DNA from: Glandiceps talaboti
Taxonomy: Eukaryota; Hemichordata; Enteropneusta; Spengelidae
DNA: 60,000 nucleotides
Direction: 5' to 3'
NCBI RefSeq assembly: GCF_964340395.1
Contig: NC_135555.1
Span: 21,242,447 to 21,302,446 of the forward strand
Position numbers and translations under genes: made by a program. Under the pieces are notes generated by a model that was not told the DNA's origin, ran no database searches, and was given only the letters and a program-made list of their open reading frames with translations. Of the stretch, positions 35,346 through 48,469 are shown one piece after another (position 1 is the stretch's first letter; every line of letters begins with the position of its first letter).

Positions 35346-38300
35346 TGAAGTTACTCAGCCCCATCTTGACCATCTAAGACTAATGATTAACCAACGTACT
35401 AAAAACAATTTCAAATCAACTCATAAATGAATCAAATTATAATACTAACCATTGATGTGTCAACCAAATTTATTGTTACCGTGTAAACCAACATTGCAGT
35501 GATGAAATATAAACATTGAGTTTGAAAAACGTAAAGAAGTCTTAAGTTTTCTTTGAGCAAGTTGCTCAGTGTGTGAAACAAGCACATGAATATAGAAGTT
35601 AAGATAATCAACATTAGGTAAATGATGTGCAAGAGAATCAAATACAGAGGACTTTTAAAACCTACACTGAGAAAATGAAGTGAATATATCAAAAAAATGC
35701 AAGAGGTAAAAACCTCCTACAAAATGAAAAAATTGAGAAAAACATGTGAATATGAAATATGTGAACTGATATATGAACAAATGATTCTCTGTGTAATCAT
35801 GGAAAGAAACACAGAATGAATATAAAGTCCATGAAACAGATGCATACAGTGTAATGCATGGCGCATGTGTTTGCTTTTGGCGTTCCATTCTTTTGACATG
35901 ACTGTGTACAGATTTGGCATGGGTAGTACATCATACCAGTATGTGACAATCCTTTTATGACATATGTACATTTAACTGAAGTGTATGAATTGATATGCTT
36001 CATCTATTCCTGTAGACATGTACACTAACATATATTTATACCATGGGTTGACTCACATGACCAATCAGAAGCCTGGATTTCCAGTGAATTTTCTGGACAC
36101 ATAATCCACTCTTGTTCACACATAAAACTGTGCTCATTTGGATGCAACAAATTGCAAAAACTTGAACATTTTAAGTATCAGTTTTTATACGCTAAAGATA
36201 GAGAACATGTCATTGTCAACAAGGCAAACGACTTTTCAATAACCTACTAATGTAAAGCGATAAAACTCAAATGAAAGTGTATGTATGGATATGTAATTAT
36301 CTTGGACAGAAGTCAATGAAATTGTATTTGCAAAATCATTTCAAACATACCATAATACCAATTGTTAGATAACCATATGCAACAGAGAGGCAGAATTTTG
36401 ACATGTTTGTGTCCATTCCGGAGACTTGATGTGGATCTGACTGTTTTCAAAAATCATCTCTTCGATGTCATCTTGATGTACAGAGATTCACATGTTATTG
36501 TGCCAGTCATTGCATTATAGAGAATGGCGTTCATTCAATTTAAAGATCAAATGACTTTTCTAGCAAACTGTCCATGATATATTTGAACTGATATTGCCAT
36601 AATGTTATCAACAACAGCAGACATAAAACGAAAAATGTCCGAAATGCCAAACAACATTTTGAAACACTTGCAACAAAAAATAGCCTTGATGTACATTGTA
36701 TCCAGTGGTAGTGACACCTGTTTAAGTTTACTGATTTAATTCCCCCAAAATGGTACAATTCTGACCTACATGTATATCAAGTCTTGTTCATGCCATACAA
36801 CAAATTCAAGATACTACATTCTTAGTGAAATTCATACTATTTCACTGCATCATCCTCATGAGTTTGACTTTAATTGTTTGTAGTTAAATCTACTGGTCAC
36901 TATGTAAAGTATCAAGTATAGTAAATCTGCAACCTACATGTATCTCAATTTGATCTTTGCAGTTCCACGTTCCACTTATTCTGCGAATGCCTGAAATAGA
37001 CATGTCAGAGAGACACTGGTCATTAGAATTAAAGATGTAAAAGATGTTAAATGTACTGAGTAATAGCCATTCAAACAAAACACAAAATGCTAGTTGTATA
37101 ATTGTCATTTTAAAACAAAGACATACTAACATGTTGGTTGACCTTTATCGTTTATCTATTTAGTCTTGTCAGTAGAGCAGAGTACACTGTCCACGACACT
37201 TGAAGAGGAAGAATCTGCTTTCATCAGTGAAGCGACAAGCAATATATATATGATTGGAAATACATCTATGGAGTCTAGACAGATCATTCTAATCTTCTAC
37301 TTGAGTCCAAAACCACATATCTTGGAGTCTGGACATCATTCTAATTGCCGTCCTCAGGGGCAAACCACCTTTCATGGAGTTGGGTCGTCATTTTAGTTGC
37401 CGTCCTGAGTGGCACACCACACTTCTATCATCAATCTAGTGGTGACACTGGTTAGGAGAGAGAAGCAAGTATTGACTAACAGGTACCATTTGTTCCCTTT
37501 CCATCATATGAATAGACAGTACAATTTGTTGTTTGTTTTACAACCTCCTGTATGTGATTGATCTCTGGATTTCTTATTTCTCTGTCACCCTCGTATCAAA
37601 CAGATTGTATGACTTGCATTCAAACTAAATATACATATAGGGAGAATCAAAAACAGAATTTTTTTTAGTAATTCCTAATACATTTTATTGTAATATTTTT
37701 ATAAGCTTTCCTGTGAATTGATATTAAATTTTCCAATTGCAGGTATCAACCCCATCGCATCAATATATTGCAAAGAAAGAAGTAAAATTTGCTGAGTTTG
37801 CTGTAGAAGTTGTACTTATTCATAGACTTGTGGCCTATAACAAGTGAAAAATACCATGTTCCACCACTGTAAGTTTTGTGTAGGAAAAAGAAGAAAGTCT
37901 ACCAGTCCTAGTTCGCAGCCATCACCATGGATAAGTGTAACCCTAACCAAGCAAAGAGTGAACAGATCTCCTTATAATGTAGTAAGTAAAATGTCATGCA
38001 TGTAATTTAGAAGGAGATTCTGAGGTACTACCAGTCCTAATGCAAGATCTCCACACCTGCAACATGAAAATTACGTTTCTTAAGTATTGTTCACACTTTC
38101 AACTTCTGTATTGTATGTTGCATATGTATCAGGTCTGATACAATCCAATCAACATCCCACTGTTTTACAATTTGTTTGTAATCGAAGTCATACTTGTTTG
38201 AAGACAGTTTATGATAAATCAAGCCAGTGTGTATACCATTGTATACAATAAACAATAAGTTGGTAAATAGGCATGATCTAGGTACTAAAGTGGCCATATG

Positions 38301-39191
38301 GATGAGAATTTGGTATTTTATTTTATTACGTACAAAATACACAAAACTTGTCACTACTCGAAAATTAGTGTGGGGACCCCAACTTTTTTTTTCATATTTT
38401 GATTATTCAAGTCTCTTTTCTTACACCTGTGCAAATATTCAAGAAAACATTGTGTCGTTTAATAATTAATAGCAAACCTCCTTAAATCAATGTGTGAACT
38501 CTTGTGTGTGTATGACCTTTTTGATCAGGATCACAAAACTGGGATTTTCACATGTTTTCTAATAATTACATTTAATCATATTGTGATTATACCGGTATGA
38601 ATACATGACATAAAGATTCACAAAATTAATTTTTGAAACTCTGAAATTTTGGGGGATTTTTTTGGAAAAAACATGCGATCACAATTCACATGCTAGAAAG
38701 TATTGCCATTGATGAATTCAGAGCTGTCAATGAGTCTTGCACAAATGAACTTGCTCATTCCAATTATGTTTATTTTATCTCCCACACCTGCTGATTCAAT
38801 AAACAGGATTTGTTCACATACTTGGTAAGACACCCAATCAAGCTACATACTTCTATGCTAAAATCATAGAATACACATTGTACTTTACATTGCAAATTGA
38901 TTGTTAGTCATATGTTGGTCAGATAAAGTTTATAAATTGTATGTATGTAAACTCAGTGTCAAGAATAATCATGAAATGGTGACACAAGAAACTTCAAATA
39001 TCATTTCAAGCTAGTCATTTCTGCATTTCAAATTTGAAATTATTTCACATACTATAACAGGCCATAAGTACTGATTGCCTCTAAGATCTGGATCAGTCCA
39101 TTCCTATTTCCTACTGTAACATGATATCAACAACTGTGGCATACATGAATTTTAGGTAGCTCATGTAATTTTACCATAGTAGTGAACTTTT

Positions 39192-39230
39192 TTAATGGCT
39201 TCAAAAGAAATTTTCTTTTGAAGCCATTAA
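39192..39230. repeat. Perfect 19-bp hairpin
   Basis: TTAATGGCTTCAAAAGAAA is followed after one base by its exact reverse complement. No flanking target duplication. Confidence 0.95.
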
Positions 39231-39479
39231 GCTAATGATTCAGGGAGATGAGTTAGGTATTAAGGAAGGTTTTGGTGATGTTGACTTGAGAACCACAAAT
39301 ACTTCACCACTATGATTAATCTTATTTATTGCATAGTTTGAACTGTTTCTAAACAATTCTCATTGACAACCAGGTTCATCTCATCTATCTCCTATATACC
39401 TCATGTATTTATGTAAAAAGAAAAATAACCAGATGTAAACTGTAGGGATTGTTATTGCTGTATCCTATATCATCAAGAT

Positions 39480-40005
39480 AAATACCAAATTGTATGAATT
39501 TTGAAGTGTGCATGAATTAAGACATTGCCTGATTACCAATTATAATTAATTAATTATGCAAATGACTCATGAGAATGGATAACTACATCTGTAAGCTTTA
39601 AATCATTGGCTTTATTATTGTCAATATATTCACCAAATTATACAAAATTTGAAGGTTTCATTCTTGTTATATTGCTAATGATTGAACACCATTATTTATG
39701 CAAATAACTCATAAAAACATGCCATACAGGACACATGCATTTAGTATTGCCAATATATGTACCAAATTATATAGTCTAATTAATTAATTGTTAACTTTGC
39801 AAATGTACTATTGATTTCCATAGGATCTTTACCAAAACCTAATCAGTTCATGTCAGTAATATAAATGAGATATACAGCAGGTTTCATGTAGTAATGTTTT
39901 AGACATTGTGTTCACAGACAGACAAACAGAACCATTTCATTTAGTCTTCCTTACAGAAGGCAAAAAACAGCAGAGCAATGTCCACCACTATGTTGCTTGT
40001 TATAA
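39480..40005. repeat. Degenerate noncoding repeat element
   Basis: The phrase TGCAAAT(G/A)ACTCAT.A plus ATTGCCAATATATGTACCAAATTAT recurs about every 150-170 bp. The end AAACAGCAGAGCAATG...GTTGCTTGTT resembles the right edge of the 1792-4795 repeat (AAACAGCGGAGCTATT...GTCGCTTGTT), suggesting the same superfamily. Confidence 0.5.
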
Positions 40006-40279
40006 TACTTGTTTGGACTGGGAACATTTGATCGTACTATTAAAGTTGTGACCTACATTTTGTTTTCAAAGTAATCCACATACGTGATATGCATCACAGC
40101 ATATGATCAATGCAAAATGAAGCTCTTTCATTTACAAACCCAACTGTTATGTATTAGGGCCCAATTCTAGTTGAAAACATAATGATTCTAATGCAATTTA
40201 AGGAATTTTGTGTATGACGTGATTTCATAGATTTCAACAAGCTCAGACAACACTGCCCAGATAACAAATACTACTGCAG

Positions 40280-40910
40280 CCTGACAGCAACCTCTGGTAT
40301 ACACACCAACAAGGGGCACCTAATATCCAGATTTAGATTGGGTTTCTTCTGGTTGATCGTTACGGATTCCTTCAACCTGGTTCTCTCTGTTCAAGATGTT
40401 GACATTCTTCATGTCACACTAGTTAGTGTTGTGACTTCTATGGGTCACCAATAAAGGTTGACTGCCTCTGATGTGTTCTCTAAAAGAGACAGGCACTCTC
40501 ACAGTCCGATTGAGTTGCATTCCCCACACTTGACATGGCAAACAACACCCCATATTGTTGTTCAATTGGTGTTTTGTCCTTGGGTGTTACATGTACCACC
40601 TCCAGTTTTGCCTAATGGTATAAGTAGGCTTTAAGTATGTGGGCACACCAGGTGTTTTGAAGATATTAAATTTAAGTTCTTCGGAGAAGCCACTTATGTT
40701 TATGACCTACATTTGTAGCCCAGTTGCAAATTTCTTGTTGCCCTCAGGTGTCTTTTTGTTTGTCATTGGTTTTTTCTTTCTTCTTGGGTATCCTGGTGAC
40801 CCAAAATTTGTAGCCATTGGTCCTCAGCACTGTCTTGCTGTAGTCCATTTCCATACATTCTTTCTGACAATTTTATTTGCATGGTTAGTTTGTTTCTGGT
40901 AATACTGAAG
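40280..40910 (-). mobile_element. Penelope-like retroelement remnant (GIY-YIG region)
   Basis: On the minus strand the order is VLRTNGYKFWVTRIPKKK, then KTNDKQKDT, then GFSEELKFNIFKTPGVPTYL plus KPTYTIRQ, then HVTPKDKTPIEQQYGVLFAM, then a decayed GIY-YIG-like segment, then NILNRENQVEGIRND near 40380. This order (KxNGY..., FK.T.TIR.LLV, PKDKTP...GVVY, IL-R-E-x-W) is what I know from the C-terminal endonuclease part of Penelope-like elements. Several stops and shifts. A different GIY-YIG retroelement is possible. Confidence 0.6.
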
Positions 40911-41099
40911 TGGACATGGTTGTTTTTTCTTATAGGTTAATTATGATTGCTTGTCTATGGTAAATAATGACAAGTTTCTAAAGTTCATTTTACAGCCTTT
41001 GGCATTATAGAGAGAGAGAAAAAGAGAGAAAAACCACTGGACCAATTAATTGTCTTGGTATTCGGTAAAACATTACATTTCTGCCCATCTACTTTTAAA

Positions 41100-41260
41100 A
41101 AAATAAATTGTGCTTAGATGTCTTTGTCAAAGACTAAAACTCAGAAACGGCAAGATTGATTTAATGGTGTGATACATTTGGTCAGGGTAATCCTATACAT
41201 GAGATACAGCAAGATTACTTAATGGCTTGATAAGTTTGGTCAGGATAATCCTTTAGGTGG
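41100..41260. repeat. Tandem duplication, about 60 bp
   Basis: GCAAGATT(G/A).TTAATGG...TTTGGTCAGG.TAATCCT occurs twice. Confidence 0.65.
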
Positions 41261-41439
41261 ATTATCTCTCTCTTGCAATTGTTTGTCTGGGAAATCTACA
41301 ATGGTTGATCTCCACAGGCGGCCAAAATGATCTTTCTCCAGCCCTTTGCGGCGTTCTGCAGCTGCATGCTGGATTTTCTCGACAGTTGGTGGAATTGATG
41401 GACAAATGGTGTTGGCTGTGTATTGGTGTCATTGATGGT

Positions 41440-41570
41440 GATGTTAGGTTCTGGTGATGATTTGGAGACCAACCACTGCAGCTACTGTAGTCAGTTTGTT
41501 GACCTGATCTTGTGTAGCTTTAACGTTGTTTAGCAGAAGACAGATACCATCTGCAAACCCGGGTCATATA
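41440..41570 (-). mobile_element. LINE RT fragment with FADG motif
   Basis: The minus strand near 41560 reads FADGICLLLNNVKATQDQVN, then KLTTVAAVVGLQI. This is the RT catalytic box followed by its usual helix. The second catalytic Asp is Gly (FADG for FADD), so it is dead. Confidence 0.7.
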
Positions 41571-41756
41571 TAGTCTGCATTCAGGATGATATGGTTATTT
41601 GTCTAACACCCTATAAATAACAGACATAATAGTATATTTGACAGGGATATTGTGAGTTTCTAAATTATTTACTATGACTACAAAATGGTAGCAAGTTGAT
41701 CAAAGCAAAAGGCAAAATAGGTAGAATTTAAGGCTCATATAACCCCTTTGAATGTA

Positions 41757-42400
41757 TGGGTTGTCAGGTTTTAAAGTCATCCACAGTTTTGGCTTGGATG
41801 ACGTACTTGAGGTGATATTGTTTCACTGAGTTGCATGATGAATTGAGAAAAAAATAATTCCTGATATCCAATGTGACAGAAAATTTTGAAAGTTTCAAGA
41901 AGTGTCCTCTTGTCCTGTTGGTTTTGCATCGAGTGAACAGCAATAACCCTTTGTGAATTTTGTCAACTCCTTCAAGTTCAAGAAAATGCAACACTTGAAT
42001 TAAGTTGCCTCTCCTTCTTTCTTCTAGTGTAGTGAAGTTTAGTACTTTCAATCTGTTCAGATAAGTTAAGTTGCTTTAAGTTCTGGTATCAGCTTTGTAG
42101 CTCTTTGTTGATTTTTTGAAGTAGGTCAATGTCCTTATCATGTAGATTCCAAAACTGAATGGCATTATTCAATATATGGTCTGACTCTGACAAAAGAAAT
42201 GAAGAGCTTCAGAATTTATATTTATATTTATAGTGTTCCTTTTGATCATACAAATGGAGTCCTGTTTGCATTTTTTGGCTGCAGCTGCACAATGATTATC
42301 AATGGCTAAGAAGAAAAATCAGTGACCACAATGATTGATACAAACAAAATTGGAATATTGGTCTGCATTTTCATTATATGTGAAATTGAAGTACGTTAAA
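41757..42400 (-). mobile_element. LINE RT thumb and C-terminus, minus strand
   Basis: The minus strand from 42400 down shows DNHCAAAAKKC, then SEALHF, then INAIQFWNLHDKDIDLLQK. Then RLKVLNFTTLEERRRGNLIQ, then RTRGHFLKLSKFSVTLDIRN and YFFLNSSCNSV, with a stop near 41764. This is the C-terminal signature of CR1/L2-like LINEs. The last 95 codons are one open frame; upstream parts are frameshifted. Confidence 0.8.
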
Positions 42401-42409
42401 TTTGCAACC

Positions 42410-43065
42410 CAATGCAAACCTTTATTGTATTATGCATGGTAGATTAAGTTGTCCCGTCCATCTGCACATGCACATCTAGGCACTTAACCCTTTACCTTTA
42501 ACCCTAACCATTAACCTCAAACGCTAACTTTAATTGTAACGTAAGAAATGAGGCAACTGAATTTACCTTGATTGTAATATAATGATGATTTTGGGATGGT
42601 TTTTTTACTACTGTGAATATTTAAGAAACAATAATTTGGGGTTGATCTTTAATCATAAGCAAAGCAGTATTTGTTATAGAATAGATGTAGATATAAATCC
42701 ATATGAGGAATACAGCTTGTAATTTAAAGACGTCCACTTCCATGAGGCAAAGTATTAACGCAAAGGATTTAGCTTTGGTAAACAGCATTTTGGCAGCAGG
42801 TGTATAGCGTAGTTAACATTATAGTTGGTAGTTATTGGATATTTCATTTGCCTTATACTTATTTAGTAAATTATCTACCTATTAATAGTTAACTGTCTAC
42901 TCAGTGTTCATGTTCTGAATTCATTCAATATTGATATTAAAATGAAATTATAGTTATCAGAGGAAATTCTTAGGAAAATATAATTGGCAAAAGTATTCAG
43001 AGACATTATATTCTAACAATCCTTGCAAACATTAGTTGTTGTGGGTGTCTGTTTGTCATAACTCT
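42410..43065. other. Unannotated spacer before the satellite
   Basis: AT-rich sequence with a short ACCCTAACC/ACCTTTAACC patch near 42490-42515. Nothing coding. Confidence 0.6.
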
Positions 43066-43069
43066 ATCA

Positions 43070-46000
43070 AGACAACAGATTACTTTGTACGTCAAGTGGT
43101 TGATATCAACACAGTAGATTACTTTGGCAGTAGGTCCTGTTGTTAATATGACTATTAACACAGTAGATTACTTTGGCAGTAGGTCCAGTGGTTAATATGA
43201 CTATCAACACAGCAGATTACTTTGGTAGTAGGTCCAGTGGTTAATATGACTCTATCAACACAGCAGATTACTTTGGCTTGTACATGTAGGTCCAGTGGTT
43301 AATATGACTATCAACACAGCAGATTACTTTGGTAGTAGGTCCAGTGGTTGATGACTCTATCAACACAGCAGATTACTTTGGCTGTAGGTCCAGTGGTTGA
43401 TACGACTATCAACACACCAGATTACTTTGGCAGTAGGTCCAGTGGTTAATATGACTATCAACACAGTAGATTACTTTGGCAGTAGGTCCTGTTGTTAATA
43501 TGACTATTAACACAGCAGATTACTTTGGCTGTAGGTCCAGTGGTTAATATGACCATCAACACAGCAGATTACTTTGGCTGTAGGTCCAGTGGTTAATATG
43601 ACTATCAACACAGTAGATTACTTTGGCAGTACTAGGTCCTGTTGTTAATATGACTATTAACACAGCAGATTACTTTGGCTGTAGGTCCAGTGGTTAATAT
43701 GACCATCAACACAGCAGATTACTTTGGCTGTAGGTCCAGTGGTTAATATGACTATCAACACAGTAGATTACTTTGGCAGTAGGTCCTGTTGTTAATATGA
43801 CTATTAACACAGTAGATTACTTTGGCAGTAGGTCCAGTGGTTAATATGACTATCAACACAGTAGATTACTTTGGCAGTAGGTCCTGTTGTTAATATGACT
43901 ATTAACACAGCAGATTACTTTGGCTGTAGGTCCAGTGGTTAATATGACTATCAATACAGTAGATTACTTTGGCAGTAGGTCCTGTTGTTAATATGACTAT
44001 TAACACAGCAGATTACTTTGGCAGTAGGTCCAGTGGTTAATATGACTATTAACACAGCAGATTACTTTGGCTGTAGGTCCAGTGGTAAATATGACTATCA
44101 ACACACCAGATTACTTTGGCAGTAGGTCCAGTGGTTAATATGACTATATCAACACACCAGATTACTTTGGCAGTAGGTCCAGTGGTTAATATGACTCTAT
44201 CAAGACAGCAGATAAATTGGCAGTAGGTTAAGTGGTTAATACATGTATGACTATTATTACACACCAGCTGATTACTTTGGCAGTAGGTCCAGTGGTAAAT
44301 ATGACTCTATCAACACAGCAGATTACTTTGGCTGTAGGTCCAGTGGTTAATATGACTCTATCAACACAGCAGATTACTTTGGCTGTAGGTCCAGTGGTTA
44401 ATATGACTCTATCAACACAGCAGATTACTTTTGCAGTAGGTCCAGTGGTTAATATGACTCTATCAACACACCAGATTACTTTGGCTGTAGGTCCAGTGGT
44501 TAATATGACTCTATCAACACAGCAGATTACTTTGGCAGTAGGTCCAGTGGTTGATGACTCTATCAACACAGCAGATTACTTTGGCTGTAGGTCCAGTGGT
44601 AAATATGACTCTATCAACACAGCAGATTACTTTGGCTGTAGGTCCAGTGGTTAATATGACTCTATCAACACACCAGATGACTTTGGCTGTAGGTCCAGTG
44701 GTAAATATGACTCTATCAACACAGCAGATTACTTTGGCTGTAGGTCCAGTGGTTAATATGACTCTATCAACACAGCAGATTACTTTGGCTGTAGGTCCAG
44801 TGGTTGATGACTCTATCAACACAGCAGATTACTTTGGCTGTAGGTCCAGTGGTTAATATGACTCTATCAACACAGCAGATTACTTTGGCAGTAGGTCCAG
44901 TGGTTGATGACTCTATCAACACAGCAGATTACTTTGGCAGTAGGTCCAGTGGTTAATATGACTCGATCAACACAGCAGATTACTTTGGCTGTAGGTCCAG
45001 TGGTTGATGACTCTATCAACACAGCAGATTACTTTGGCTGTAGGTCCAGTGGTTGATGACTCTATCAACACAGCAGATTACTTTGGCAGTAGGTCCAGTG
45101 GTTAATATGACTCTATCTATCATCAACACAGCAGATTACTTTGGCTGTAGGTCCAGTGGTTAATATGACTCTATCAACACAGCAGATTACTTTTGCAGTA
45201 GGTCCAGTGGTTAATATGACTCTATCAACACACCAGATTACTTTGGCTGTAGGTCCAGTGGTTAATATGACTCTATCAACACAGCAGATTACTTTGGCAG
45301 TAGGTCCAGTGGTTAATATGACTCTATCAACACACCAGATTACTTTGGCTGTAGGTCCAGTGGTTAATATGACTCTATCAACACAGCAGATTACTTTGGC
45401 AGTAGGTCCAGTGGTTAATATGACTCTATCAACACACCAGATGACTTTGGCTGTAGGTCCAGTGGTAAATATGACTCTATCAACACAGCAGATTACTTTG
45501 GCTGTAGGTCCAGTGGTTGATGACTCTATCTATCATCAACACAGCAGATTACTTTGGCTGTAGGTCCAGTGGTTAATATGACTCTATCTATCATCAACAC
45601 AGCAGATTACTTTGGCTGTAGGTCCAGTGGTTAATATGACTCTATCAACACAGCAGATTACTTTGGCTGTAGGTCCAGTGGTTGATGACTCTATCAACAC
45701 AGCAGATTACTTTGGCTGTAGGTCCAGTGGTTAATATGACTCTATCAACACAGCAGATTACTTTGGCAGTAGGTCCAGTGGTTGATGACTCTATCAACAC
45801 AGCAGATTACTTTGGCAGTAGGTCCAGTGGTTAATATTACTATCAACACAGCAGATTACTTTGGCTGTAGGTCCAGTGGTAAATATGACTCTATCAACAC
45901 AGCAGATTACTTTGGCTGTAGGTCCAGTGGTTAATATGACTCTATCAACACACCAGATGACTTTGGCTGTAGGTCCAGTGGTAAATATGACTCTATCAAC

Positions 46001-47570
46001 ACAGCAGATTACTTTTGCAGTAGGTCCAGTGGTTAATATGACTCTATCTATCATCAACACAGCAGATTACTTTGGCTGTAGGTCCAGTGGTTAATATGAC
46101 TCTATCAACACAGCAGATTACTTTGGCTGTAGGTCCAGTGGTTGATGACTCTATCAACACAGCAGATTACTTTGGCTGTAGGTCCAGTGGTTAATATGAC
46201 TCTATCAACACAGCAGATTACTTTGGCAGTAGGTCCAGTGGTTGATGACTCTATCAACACAGCAGATTACTTTGGCAGTAGGTCCAGTGGTTAATATGAC
46301 TCGATCAACACAGCAGATTACTTTGGCTGTAGGTCCAGTGGTTGATGACTCTATCAACACAGCAGATTACTTTGGCTGTAGGTCCAGTGGTTGATGACTC
46401 TATCAACACAGCAGATTACTTTGGCAGTAGGTCCAGTGGTTAATATGACTCTATCTATCATCAACACAGCAGATTACTTTGGCTGTAGGTCCAGTGGTTA
46501 ATATGACTCTATCAACACAGCAGATTACTTTTGCAGTAGGTCCAGTGGTTAATATGACTCTATCAACACACCAGATTACTTTGGCTGTAGGTCCAGTGGT
46601 TAATATGACTCGATCAACACAGCAGATTACTTTGGCTGTAGGTCCAGTGGTTGATGACTCTATCAACACAGCAGATTACTTTGGCTGTAGGTCCAGTGGT
46701 TGATGACTCTATCAACACAGCAGATTACTTTGGCAGTAGGTCCAGTGGTTGATGACTCTATCAACACAGCAGATTACTTTGGCTGTAGGTCCAGTGGTTG
46801 ATGACTCTATCAACACAGCAGATTACTTTGGCAGTAGGTCCAGTGGTTGATGACTCTATCAACACAGCAGATTACTTTGGCTGTAGGTCCAGTGGTTGAT
46901 GACTCTATCAACACAGCAGATTACTTTGGCTGTAGGTCCAGTGGTTAATATTACTATTAACACAGTAGATTACTTTGGCAGTAGGTCCTGTTGTTAATAT
47001 GACTCTATCAACACAGCAGATTACTTTGGCAGTAGGTCCAGTGGTTAATATTACTATCAACACAGCAGATTACTTTGGCTGTAGGTCCAGTGGTTAATAT
47101 GACTCTATCAACACACCAGATTACTTTGGCTGTAGGTCCAGTGGTTAATATGACTATCAACACAGTAGATTACTTTGGCAGTAGGTCCTGTTGTTAATAT
47201 GACTATTAACACAGCAGATTACTTTGGTAGTAGGTCCAGTGGTTAATATGACTATTAACACACCAGATTACTTTGGCTGTAGGTCCAGTGGTTAATATGA
47301 CCATCAACACAGCAGATTACTTTGGCAGTAGGTCCAGTGGTTAATATGACTCTATCAACACAGCAGATTACTTTGGTAGTAGGTCCAGTGGTTAATATGA
47401 CTATCAACACAGCAGATTACTTTTGCAGTAGGTCCAGTGGTTAATATGACTCTATCAACACACCAGATTACTTTGGCTGTAGGTCCAGAGCTTAATATGA
47501 CTATTAACACACCAGATTACTTTGGCAGTAGTATATATGACTATCAAGACACCAGATACACACTAGATTA
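43070..47570. repeat. Satellite A, 49-51-bp monomer, about 90 copies
   Basis: The monomer contains CAACACAGCAGATTACTTTG, then GC(T/A)GTAGGTCCAGTGGTTAAT, then ATGACTCTAT. Full-length units are 51 bp (17 codons). Units with GTTGATGAC or GACTATC are 2 bp shorter (49 bp). 51-bp runs leave open frames on both strands (+: MTLSTQQITLAVGPVVN units; -: TTGPTAKVI..VDRVI units). These are not treated as genes. The flanks (43.1-44.1 and 46.95-47.5 kb) are rich in short variants; the 44.2-46.9 kb core is more homogeneous. Confidence 0.95.
44801..46500. repeat. Higher-order duplication in satellite A, about 1338 bp
   Basis: The rare variant GACTCGATCAAC occurs at about 44960 and 46298, 1338 bp apart. The order of GTTGATGAC, TTTTGCAGT and CTATCTATCATC variants around it is the same in both places. 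The core therefore grew by duplicating a multi-monomer block. Confidence 0.8.
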
Positions 47571-48460
47571 TTTGTACTTTGACAATAGGCTTTGTGGTAA
47601 AGATGAACTGATAAGTGTATAAAATGGTTACAATACACATCAGCCATATTTGATTATCTATGATTGATGTAGAAATCTAATGTTTTCTTCAATATTTTGT
47701 AGAAGTCAAATACCTCAATGACCTGGTTTGTCTACCAATCATGTCTTTTACCACAGGTGTGAATGTGTCAACAAATTTATTGACTTGCCCAATGTGTTCT
47801 TTAACTGCATTGGGTGCTCTATAAATTGCTTCTATACCTCTTTGCCGACTATCGGGACGTCAGCTCTAATCTCTGACAACCACTCTTTTACCCTTGTGAG
47901 CCATAGTATCCTGTTTATTAAATGCCCCCATTCAGGCCTCGCCCATTCGGGATATGATAGGAATAACCTGTGTCCATCCATCCATCCATCCATCCATCCC
48001 TAGACAGCCATGTCTCTGACATACATTGATCTCTTTTACCATACCTGACATATATGTTGCATACTATCAATTGAGTGCAAATGCACCTCGTGTCATTTTA
48101 GGATTGTGTGTGTTAGAGCCAAATAGCAGACATTTTCAAAAGCGCATATCCGTCCGTCCGTGGACTCATTATTTCTGTCATCCATTGATCTTTTTTACCT
48201 TACTTGGCATATATGTTGCATACTATCAAGTGCATATGCACGTCACTTTATTTTATTTTACGAGCATCCATGCTAGAGTCAGCCATTTGTACACAGCATG
48301 TGTTCAAATAGGGATTCCGAATCCCAATTCAAATTCAAATCCCAATGTTTACATTGTACATGTTGGTGATACTTTCCATTCATAATCGTACTTAACAGTC
48401 TGAAAATTAGCAACTAGCAATTAAAAGTCAGAAGGAAACTTTGCCATTTATTTATTGTTT
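47571..48460. other. Noncoding spacer with (CATC)n and duplicated phrase
   Basis: (CATC)n at about 47973-47999. CATTGATCT.TTTTACC.TAC.TG.CATATATGTTGCATACTATCAA-type text occurs near 48023 and again near 48184, a roughly 160-bp tandem duplication. No gene recognised. Confidence 0.65.
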
Positions 48461-48469
48461 AATTCAGGC

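Larger units (their letters stand above)
33191..40270. other. Gene-poor stretch
   Basis: I recognise no exon with confidence. It holds a 29-bp duplication, two C-rich tracts, a perfect hairpin at 39192 and a degenerate noncoding repeat (39480-40005). Open frames at 34885-35094 and 36890-37132 (-) have no recognisable motif. Confidence 0.5.

Noticed and set aside
36890-37132. Possible minus-strand exon around a WNCKDQIEIHVG-like stretch
   Set aside because: The peptide looks plausible but I recognise no family and cannot place matching exons nearby. RNA evidence would be needed.
42480-42520. Interstitial telomere (ACCCTAACC words)
   Set aside because: Only two or three imperfect units, too few to support the call.
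44228-44569. Long minus-strand ORFs in satellite A as repeat proteins
   Set aside because: They come from the 51-bp monomer being a multiple of three. Frames break at every 49-bp variant, and there is no start context, splice structure or homology.
43070-47570. CRISPR-like array
   Set aside because: There are no unique spacers: monomers are contiguous with variation throughout. The context is eukaryotic satellite DNA.
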